NCBI GenBank assembly: GCA_021816645.1
Contig: JAKAXF010000033.1
Span: 1 to 6,765, forward strand
From: Microcaldota archaeon
GTDB lineage: Archaea; Micrarchaeota; Micrarchaeia; Micrarchaeales; Micrarchaeaceae
Direction of reading: 5' to 3'
DNA: 6,765 nt
Part shown: one piece after another, positions 1 through 4,810 of the stretch
Layout of the letters: each line of letters begins with the position of its first letter
How positions within the stretch are numbered: position 1 is the first letter of the stretch
Notes under the pieces: generated by a model
Told to the model about the DNA's origin: nothing
What the model saw: only the letters and a program-made list of their open reading frames with translations
Databases searched by the model: none
Program-made: the position numbers and the translations under genes

Positions 1-798
1 CAGCGTGTCAGCCCTGCCCGCAAGAGCGCTTATCTGCGCCTCTATCTTTTTCTTCCTGTCGTACTCTTTCTTGTACACTTCGAGTTCGTTTTTGTCTTTT
101 TCTACGGCTTTCTGCCCATCGGCTGCTTTTCCCTCCATATCCTTTATCTGAGATTCCATCTTTTCTCTCTCCTCGGACAGCTTTTTGAGCTGCTCCCTGG
201 ACGAATCCGCGTCTATACCCGAAAGCATCTTCTCTTCATCTTCTATCGCGCTCCTTATGCTGTTTATCAGGCTCGTTGCGTTCTCTTCCGCTCCAGCGAA
301 TCTGTCAAGGTTCAGCATTTCGTCTATCTGTTTCTTCCTGTCGCCCTTCCTGAGCTCCAGTATATAGTCTAGTCTGTTCTGCTCCGCGTATATCGCCCTT
401 GAAAATGTATCATAGTTGAGGCCCAGTATCCTCTCTATTTCCTCGTTCACGCGCTCAGGCTGAGTCTGCAGGTTCTCCCCGTTCTTCTTTAGCAGCGCGC
501 TGCTGCCTCCCTTTCTGTCCACGACTCTCTTTACCGAGTAATCGTTCCCGCCAACCGAGAATTCGAGCAGAACCTCACCACTCTCCATCTCCCTGGGCCT
601 GTTGGTTATCACATCCTCAAGGCTCACCCTCTTGTGCTTAAGGGCGGGGAACGTCCCGAAGAATGCGAAAGAGATCGCGTCCATCACCGAGCTCTTCCCG
701 GCGCCCATTATGCCGATTAGCACGTTAGTGCCTTTCCTGAAGTTTATCTCGGTGTGAGCGTGCGTCTTCCAGTTGTTAAGCTCTACCCTCCCAATCAT
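1..798 (-). CDS. rad50: Rad50-type DNA repair ATPase, N-terminal part (runs off left edge)
   Basis: The first 266 residues of a Rad50/SMC-like ATPase are present; the rest lies beyond position 1. In the family, Rad50 dimerises through its ATPase heads, joins Mre11 nuclease and processes DNA double-strand breaks. Visible here are the opening MIGRVELNNW strand, a Walker A loop GIMGAGKSS at residues 29-37 (K35), the GTFPAL segment at 48-53, and a Q-loop within YAEQNRLDYIL (Q140). From about residue 165 the sequence becomes charged and heptad-like, matching the first coiled-coil arm. The zinc hook, signature motif and Walker B would be off-window. The ATG at 798-796 was chosen because it gives the normal Rad50 N-terminus directly before the first beta strand. 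No good Shine-Dalgarno precedes it, and an AT-rich box about 29 bases upstream suggests a leaderless transcript. The upstream neighbour is a divergent RNase-like gene, not mre11. Another SMC-like ATPase of the Rad50 superfamily is the main alternative. Confidence 0.85.
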   Translation of the reverse strand, partial: MIGRVELNNWKTHAHTEINFRKGTNVLIGIMGAGKSSVMDAISFAFFGTFPALKHKRVSLEDVITNRPREMESGEVLLEFSVGGNDYSVKRVVDRKGGSSALLKKNGENLQTQPERVNEEIERILGLNYDTFSRAIYAEQNRLDYILELRKGDRKKQIDEMLNLDRFAGAEENATSLINSIRSAIEDEEKMLSGIDADSSREQLKKLSEEREKMESQIKDMEGKAADGQKAVEKDKNELEVYKKEYDRKKKIEAQISALAGRADTL

Positions 799-812
799 CC
801 CAGCACTCTGCA

Positions 813-828
813 AATAGTGATAACTATT
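813..828. repeat. Small inverted repeat in the divergent promoter region
   Basis: AATAGT at 813-818 and ACTATT at 823-828 are perfect inverted copies separated by GATA. The element sits between the Rad50 start (798) and the start of the Mut7-C gene (891). It overlaps the best TATA-like box for rad50, so a DNA-binding regulator here could act on that promoter. The arms are only 6 bp and AT-rich, so chance is a real possibility. Confidence 0.35.
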
Positions 829-831
829 ATT
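823..831 (-). promoter_or_regulatory. Candidate TATA box for rad50
   Basis: Read on the minus strand this is AATAATAGT, centred about 29 bases before the rad50 ATG at 798. Archaeal TATA boxes usually lie about 25-30 bases before the transcription start. That would place the start at or next to the ATG, giving a leaderless message, which fits the lack of a ribosome binding site. The match is AT-rich but not a strong consensus. Confidence 0.35.
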
Positions 832-846
832 GTTTGGAAACGCAAG

Positions 847-854
847 AATAAAAG
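847..854 (+). promoter_or_regulatory. Candidate TATA box for the Mut7-C gene
   Basis: AATAAAAG lies about 40 bases before the ATG at 891. Transcription would then be expected to begin near 875-878, leaving a short leader that contains the AGGTG ribosome-binding motif. The positional fit supports this, but there is no experimental or comparative evidence. Confidence 0.4.
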
Positions 855-879
855 TATTAGCCTGAGAGTTGAAATCAAA

Positions 880-884
880 AGGTG
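880..884 (+). promoter_or_regulatory. Ribosome binding site deciding the Mut7-C start
   Basis: AGGTG is complementary to the core of the archaeal 16S 3' end and lies 6 nt before the ATG at 891. The alternative GTG at 882 overlaps this motif and has no clear Shine-Dalgarno of its own, so the ATG is preferred. Confidence 0.5.
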
Positions 885-890
885 CGTATC

Positions 891-1385
891 ATGCCCGCGA
901 AGGAGAGCAGGAGGATGGTAGCCGACGTAATGCTCGCCAAGCTAGCCAGGTGGCTAAGGCTTTTCGGGATCAGCGTGGAGAACCCGCGCTATACCGACGA
1001 CTACAAGCTCATGAAGTATGCCAAGCGCACACATTCGACACTGCTAACTTCAGACAGGGCCCTCCACGCGTGCTCCGTGAAAAACGGAGTGCGTTCCCTG
1101 CTCGTTGAGAACGCTCCACTGGAAGCGCAGCTCGCCTACGTAATAGGTTCGTTGCGTTTGTCCCCCAAGATAGACGAGAAGATCTGTCCGGTGTGCAATT
1201 CTCCACTCAGGAAGATATCTGCGGAGTCAGCATCAAAACACATTTCGAAGAGGATAACCGAAGAGTACGACGCCTTCTACTACTGCGGAAGGTGCAAAAA
1301 GGTCTACTGGCGCGGCAGCCACCTGAGGAACATAGAGGCTACGCTAAAAAGAGTGCTGTCCTACAGAAAGAGCCACGGTTTCTGA
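891..1385 (+). CDS. Mut7-C RNase-domain protein with C-terminal zinc ribbon
   Basis: A 164-residue protein of the Mut7-C family (named after the C-terminal domain of nematode Mut-7). The family joins a PIN-like nuclease fold to a zinc ribbon; its natural substrate in archaea is not established. Residues 12-26 carry the hallmark DVMLAKLARWLRLFG. Acidic residues D12, D36/D37 and D55 (in TSDRAL) sit where PIN-like enzymes bind metal. The zinc ribbon is formed by C99-x2-C102 and C132-x2-C135, followed by the family's YWRGSH motif at 139-144. Length is normal for the family and the domain looks complete. The start is the ATG at 891, supported by AGGTG 6 nt upstream; a GTG at 882 would add three residues. 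It is transcribed divergently from rad50 and converges on the EF-1 beta gene with only 19 nt between stop codons. A role in RNA processing or decay, or as a toxin-like RNase, is inference. Confidence 0.88.
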   Translation: MPAKESRRMVADVMLAKLARWLRLFGISVENPRYTDDYKLMKYAKRTHSTLLTSDRALHACSVKNGVRSLLVENAPLEAQLAYVIGSLRLSPKIDEKICPVCNSPLRKISAESASKHISKRITEEYDAFYYCGRCKKVYWRGSHLRNIEATLKRVLSYRKSHGF

Positions 1386-1404
1386 CTCTCGTTCTAGGCA
1401 GTAA

Positions 1405-1653
1405 TCAAAGGAGGCTTTCCTGCTCCACTTCTACTTCGCTGACTCCCTTTACCTTTTTCAGCTTTTCCTCTATGCTGGAGCTACCTACCTCACTGTCTTC
1501 GAAAACGAAAAGCGCCTTTATGACCTTTATCCCGAAAGCGAGCTCCTCGCTCCTTATGTCCTGGGGCTTGAGCTCCTTCTTTATCTCATCCATCACCTCG
1601 TCAAGCTTGCCTTCCTCTGTGAATATCTTGAAAAGCGCCCCTACCTTTGCCAT
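1405..1653 (-). CDS. ef1b: Translation elongation factor 1-beta (archaeal aEF-1B)
   Basis: An 82-residue protein matching archaeal EF-1 beta, the guanine nucleotide exchange factor that recycles EF-1 alpha from GDP to GTP form in the cytosol. The N-terminus MAKVGALFKIF, the central LAFGIKVIKALFVFED and the C-terminal IEEKLKKVKGVSEVEV are the characteristic pieces of its ferredoxin-like fold. Family members are about 85-90 residues, so this is full length. The canonical glycine pair before the last helix (usually GGTDEIEE) reads VGSSSIEE here, a mild divergence. The ATG at 1653-1651 lies 4 nt after the stop of the zinc-ribbon gene, and GTGAT just before it can act as a weak ribosome binding site. 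The two are probably co-transcribed and translationally coupled. The 3' end faces the Mut7-C gene with a 19-nt gap and no evident hairpin terminator. Confidence 0.92.
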   Translation of the reverse strand: MAKVGALFKIFTEEGKLDEVMDEIKKELKPQDIRSEELAFGIKVIKALFVFEDSEVGSSSIEEKLKKVKGVSEVEVEQESLL

Positions 1654-1657
1654 ACAA

Positions 1658-1822
1658 TCACGGGCCTGTGAAGCCGCACACTTCGCACTTGTAGGTGTTT
1701 GAGATCTCCCTGCAGTGCTCGCACCTTATTATCACGCCCTTGCCGCACTTCGGGCATTTGAATTCTGAGTATGAGTGTGTCAGCCTTCCGCAGGAGACGC
1801 ACTTCTTTCCTGGAGTCGTCAT
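1658..1822 (-). CDS. Small two-zinc-ribbon protein (HVO_2753 / COG2888 type)
   Basis: A short gene found by translating the minus strand upstream of EF-1 beta. It encodes 54 residues beginning MTTPGKKCVSCG and ending CGFTGP. Four CxxC knuckles, C8/C11, C23/C26, C34/C37 and C46/C49, can bind two zinc ions. The spacing and the terminal GFTGP are typical of the archaeal small zinc-finger family predicted to bind RNA and act in translation (COG2888). HVO_2753 of Haloferax volcanii is a structurally studied relative. Proteins of this type are often encoded beside EF-1 beta, as here, where the stop codon is 4 nt from the EF-1 beta ATG. The ATG at 1822-1820 was chosen because it puts the first knuckle at the usual place. 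No strong Shine-Dalgarno precedes it, so the message may be leaderless. The molecular function is not known precisely. Confidence 0.88.
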   Translation of the reverse strand: MTTPGKKCVSCGRLTHSYSEFKCPKCGKGVIIRCEHCREISNTYKCEVCGFTGP

Positions 1823-1844
1823 GTTACCACTATATTACATCATT

Positions 1845-1852
1845 GCATTTAC
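1845..1852 (-). promoter_or_regulatory. Weak candidate TATA box for the zinc-ribbon/EF-1 beta pair
   Basis: In the 63-nt gap between the Lon-like gene and the zinc-ribbon gene, the minus strand reads TGTAAATG about 27 bases before the ATG at 1822. The position suits a leaderless archaeal promoter, but the match is weak. Read-through from the upstream protease genes is equally possible. Confidence 0.25.
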
Positions 1853-1885
1853 ACTATCGCATTACAAACAAAACCGGGCTAAGAA

Positions 1886-3757
1886 TCAACGGCCGCGCGA
1901 GCGCCTTTTTGCATCGGCATTGCGCTTCGGCTTCGCTCCGGCAATTCTGTTAATAAGCACGAGAAGTGCTATAAATGTTGCTACTACCGCTATTAGTATA
2001 CCGACCAGCACGATGAAGAGCGCGATCATCGCGTTCTCCACTCCGGAAAGCGCGGTGAGTATCGCTGAGAAATCCCCTTCGTAGTTGCCCGATACGGAAG
2101 TTGACGTGGCAGGCAACAGGCTGCCTTTTATTGCTGAGGTGTCGTTGCTCAATACGCTCGCCAGCAGCGCCGTAGAGTAAGCCTGTGAAGCGTATCCGTG
2201 CGCTGTCGAAGCGTTTTGTGTTATGCGCGCTTCAGCGGCGTAGAATTCAGCCTCGTTCGCGAACTGCGTCGACCATACTCCGAAGCTTGCGTTGTATGCC
2301 AGGTGCGCCGTCATGTTGATAAGCATGCCGGTGCTGTTGCTGAAGCTCGCTGTTGCGTTGGACAAGGCGAAAGCGTAGTCAGAATCAAGTATCGCGAGCG
2401 GATAGTTTCCTGACTTGAAAGCGCTTTCCGCAGTAGCGTAGTATAGGCTGCTGCCGTATTGCGCTGCCCTGCTTATCCTGCTCTGCGCCAGGTTTCTGAG
2501 CGCTGCGCTCGCCGCTACTGGGCTTCCTCCCATCTGCGCGGAGATGTTGTACATGTACCCCGCAGCGCTGCACCATCCCATTGCTTCTGCGCCGTTGTAT
2601 ACTGCTTCGAGCACTCCGTCGGTATCCACGGCAGTGGCGTTGTAGGTCCCTATGTCCTGCGATATCGTGTAGTTCGCCCACGCCTGCCTCAGCTCGCCGC
2701 CTATTACATATTCGTAGTTCGCGTTCGTGAGCTGCGGAGCCTGTAGAGCTTCGCACGCGTTAGAGACGTTGTCAAGATACGCGATACCTCCTCCTTTCGT
2801 TATGCTGTGATGGCTGAAGTATGATGCGGTTATGTAGTCCAGGAAGCTCTGGTCTGCTGCGGTGTACAAGTATCCCTTCTTCGCCTCGGCTTCGCTCTGG
2901 TTGAGTATCGCGGTAAGCTGCTGCGTTATGTTAGAGAACGCTCCGTAGGGCTTCAGTGTGTCTATCATGCCTGAAGTAATGTTGAAAGTGAAATAAGTCA
3001 GGCCAGAGAACCAGCTTTCGTTGCAGCTGCTGCACGTTATGCTAGCGTTCGGTACAAGGCTAAGGTTGTAGTTTACGAACGGCTCGTAGAGCGAGCCCTC
3101 TCCGGAAACGCTCTTGCCGTAAAGCGCGAACTGTACAGCCTGGCTTATGTTTGCCACCTGGACCAGCGGAATTCCGAATTCGTCCTGGGTAAGTGCGTAC
3201 AGCATGTCCTCGTTGCTGTTCGCCTGCGTAGCCGGAACAAGTATAAAAGACATCCCGCCGTATTTGGCCGCGGAGGTTTTGTCATATACTCCGCCTATCA
3301 GTCCTATGTTTCCTGAGCTGTCTATAGTGCCAGTCATTGTGAAGTTGCCGGGCAGCGGCTTGCCGGAAAGCGCTGATATGGCGAGCACAGTCATAGCGGC
3401 TCCCGCACTAGGCCCCGAAACGTTGATCGCGTCGCTGTTCAGTATCTCGTAATCGAAATTATACTTGTTGAAGCTGAGGTTCAGATATGAAGAAGCGTAC
3501 TGCGCCGCGGTCTCCGCAGAAGCTATCGTCGAGGCTCCAACCTCGCTTGGTCCCGTAATGTTTACCATTCCGCTACCGCTCGTGACCGTCAGCTTGATCA
3601 GAGTAAGGACTCCGCTGTTGTTCGATACTATGACAGCGGGAGCGTGGATCTCTGCGCTGCCTACCACCGACTGCGCGCCTGCGTAGGCTACGAATAGCAT
3701 GATCAATGCTACGGAAATCATCGCGCTTGCAGCATGCACTCTTGTCATAAGAATCAC
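1886..3757 (-). CDS. Membrane-anchored Lon-fold (S16) serine protease without AAA+ domain
   Basis: Residues are numbered from the GTG at 3757 (623 aa). A hydrophobic segment at about 9-28, ending in AYAGA, is a signal peptide or anchor. The protease domain follows, with catalytic serine S117 in GPSAG (115-119) and catalytic lysine K160 in GGVYDK (155-160). The 43-residue spacing equals that of E. coli Lon (S679/K722). There is no Walker A or B, so unlike cytosolic Lon or LonB this enzyme does not unfold substrates with ATP. It resembles archaeal secreted proteases of the COG1750 type. A helical region follows, with a TPR-like stretch near 439-463, then a transmembrane helix at about 575-602 and a basic tail (604-623). 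The layout puts the protease outside the cytoplasmic membrane and the tail inside. It has 22 Asn-X-Ser/Thr sequons and four cysteines (242, 245, 335, 396). GAAGGAG at 3772-3766 lies 8 nt before the GTG at 3757. Alternatives are an ATG at 3748 and a GTG at 3808, which would extend the protein to 640 aa. The substrate is unknown. Confidence 0.87.
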   Translation of the reverse strand: MILMTRVHAASAMISVALIMLFVAYAGAQSVVGSAEIHAPAVIVSNNSGVLTLIKLTVTSGSGMVNITGPSEVGASTIASAETAAQYASSYLNLSFNKYNFDYEILNSDAINVSGPSAGAAMTVLAISALSGKPLPGNFTMTGTIDSSGNIGLIGGVYDKTSAAKYGGMSFILVPATQANSNEDMLYALTQDEFGIPLVQVANISQAVQFALYGKSVSGEGSLYEPFVNYNLSLVPNASITCSSCNESWFSGLTYFTFNITSGMIDTLKPYGAFSNITQQLTAILNQSEAEAKKGYLYTAADQSFLDYITASYFSHHSITKGGGIAYLDNVSNACEALQAPQLTNANYEYVIGGELRQAWANYTISQDIGTYNATAVDTDGVLEAVYNGAEAMGWCSAAGYMYNISAQMGGSPVAASAALRNLAQSRISRAAQYGSSLYYATAESAFKSGNYPLAILDSDYAFALSNATASFSNSTGMLINMTAHLAYNASFGVWSTQFANEAEFYAAEARITQNASTAHGYASQAYSTALLASVLSNDTSAIKGSLLPATSTSVSGNYEGDFSAILTALSGVENAMIALFIVLVGILIAVVATFIALLVLINRIAGAKPKRNADAKRRSRGR

Positions 3758-3765
3758 ACTCAATA

Positions 3766-3772
3766 CTCCTTC
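3766..3772 (-). promoter_or_regulatory. Ribosome binding site before the Lon-like protease
   Basis: The minus strand reads GAAGGAG, a good Shine-Dalgarno, 8 nt before the in-frame GTG at 3757. It is 17 nt before the ATG at 3748, which is too far for usual spacing. It lies inside the reading frame if the distal GTG at 3808 is used, so it argues for the shorter protein. Confidence 0.45.
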
Positions 3773-3775
3773 AAC

Positions 3776-3785
3776 TATTTTATTA
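3776..3785 (-). promoter_or_regulatory. Candidate TATA box ahead of the Lon-like protease
   Basis: TAATAAAATA on the minus strand is the most TATA-like string between the presenilin stop (3817) and the protease. It would place transcription initiation near 3755, giving a leaderless message from the ATG at 3748. The ribosome binding site at 3766-3772 would then be excluded, so that site and this promoter imply different transcripts. The box is flanked by inverted copies AACTA/TAGTT at 3773-3777 and 3784-3788. Confidence 0.35.
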
Positions 3786-3816
3786 GTTCTCTTTAATTCC
3801 TTTCCCACCGCTTCCT

Positions 3817-4794
3817 TTACAGCAGCGCGTATACTCCTATGGCTATAAGTATTCCGAGAAGAAGCGGTGGTATGGCTGGCAGCGCCCTCTTCATTTTTGC
3901 TAGTATCAGCATGGTTATGGCAAGTCCCAATATAGATCCCAGCACTATGAAGAAGCTGAGCGTGAAGTTGAGCGTTACCCCGTACGCCGCAACGCTGACC
4001 ATGAGCGGCACCCCAAGGTCTCCGGTCCCGAGCATTACAGGGACCTCTACCGGTATAAGCCTCTTCCTGTCGAGCTCCTTTATCTGCGGCACCTTCTTCT
4101 CAGCCATCTTCTTCATCTTCTCGAACCTGTTCGCGTCGGTCTTTGAGAAGCTGGATCTGGGGAGCGCCTCGATCTCGCTCGCTCCTATGAAGAACGCGAG
4201 ATTCCTATCCGCAACCGCGTTGGCGAGCGTTATCATGTGCTTCGTTATGAATACTGCTACGAAGTCGTAGACGGCCAGTATTATCATGAACACCATCGCG
4301 GCGAAAAAGCTGAAGCTCACTCCGAGCACCACTCCTACTCCTATGCTCGCTATTATCGCGGCGGTGTTCCTAAGCCTGGGCATCTTGTTCTTGGCAATTA
4401 CCATGGCTCCTGCTAGAACAGCTGCAACCAGATAGTCCTGGTACATACTGCTCCCGTAGAATGCCGACTGCACGCTCCCGGTGAAGTATGCCGCGACTAT
4501 GAGGAACACGAAGAACGAGGTTATGAACAGCACAGCCCCCTCAAAGATCACGAACAGCTTGTTGCCCCTGTAGATCCTAGTCACGAATATCAGGATGACT
4601 GCGAATATCACTATGTAGAACAGGTAGAACACGACGTTCTCCGTAGAGGATATGACTCTAGCGCTCGACACCTGCTCGAAAGTGGCGCCGCTGAAGAGCA
4701 TGCTCGCCAAAAGAAGGCCGGAGAACTGCACTATCATGAACATTACGAATATGTAGAGCATCTGCCTTCCTCTGCTTATCTCTGGTCCCAACAA
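3817..4794 (-). CDS. Presenilin / signal-peptide-peptidase-like intramembrane aspartyl protease (A22)
   Basis: A 325-residue polytopic membrane protein of the archaeal presenilin-like family (COG3389, peptidase family A22), which cuts substrates inside the lipid bilayer. About nine hydrophobic segments are visible, roughly at 12-36, 53-72, 79-103, 117-134, 143-160, 162-184, 250-271, 275-298 and 305-324. The two catalytic aspartates are present: D177 in AVYDF and D259 in the GTGD motif (256-259). The conserved C-terminal PAL motif appears as PAI (306-308, in LPAIPP). A charged loop at about 205-248 separates the two catalytic helices, as in the family. The frame opens with TTG at 4794, 16 nt after the mcm stop, so co-transcription with mcm is likely. 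An ATG at 4761 preceded by GAGGAAGG is an alternative start. It would remove the positively charged PEISRGR segment that should hold the N-terminus in the cytoplasm, so the longer form is kept. Downstream lies the Lon-like membrane protease. The natural substrate is unknown; leftover signal peptides or membrane stubs are plausible. Confidence 0.92.
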   Translation of the reverse strand: MLGPEISRGRQMLYIFVMFMIVQFSGLLLASMLFSGATFEQVSSARVISSTENVVFYLFYIVIFAVILIFVTRIYRGNKLFVIFEGAVLFITSFFVFLIVAAYFTGSVQSAFYGSSMYQDYLVAAVLAGAMVIAKNKMPRLRNTAAIIASIGVGVVLGVSFSFFAAMVFMIILAVYDFVAVFITKHMITLANAVADRNLAFFIGASEIEALPRSSFSKTDANRFEKMKKMAEKKVPQIKELDRKRLIPVEVPVMLGTGDLGVPLMVSVAAYGVTLNFTLSFFIVLGSILGLAITMLILAKMKRALPAIPPLLLGILIAIGVYALL

Positions 4795-4810
4795 ATCATC
4801 AGAAAATCGT

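Noticed and set aside
869..1108. Alternative plus-strand frame overlapping the Mut7-C gene
   Set aside because: It is out of frame with the conserved Mut7-C motifs and charged without family resemblance.
1386..1404. Possible bidirectional terminator between the convergent Mut7-C and EF-1 beta genes
   Set aside because: The gap is only 19 nt and shows neither a hairpin nor a clear T-run on either strand.
1193..1702. Plus-strand open frame (169 codons) spanning the end of the Mut7-C gene and the antisense of EF-1 beta
   Set aside because: It joins an out-of-frame part of one gene to the antisense of another; no coherent protein is encoded.
1695..2084. Plus-strand open frame (129 codons) across the zinc-ribbon gene, the intergenic gap and the end of the Lon-like gene
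   Set aside because: It runs antisense to two supported genes, has no ribosome binding site and resembles no family.
2385..2756. Same-strand alternative frame inside the Lon-like gene (123 codons)
   Set aside because: The translation is Arg/Ser-rich, as expected from reading GC-rich coding sequence out of frame; the main frame has catalytic motifs and membrane segments.
1886..3757. Possibility that the Lon-like protein is a full ATP-dependent LonB
   Set aside because: There is no Walker A, Walker B or sensor motif, and the protease domain lies at the N-terminus just after a signal/anchor, unlike LonB.
3839..4270. Long plus-strand open frame opposite the presenilin-like gene (143 codons)
   Set aside because: It is the antisense shadow of a convincing membrane protease; its translation is low-complexity Ser/Ile/Phe-rich with no recognisable domain.
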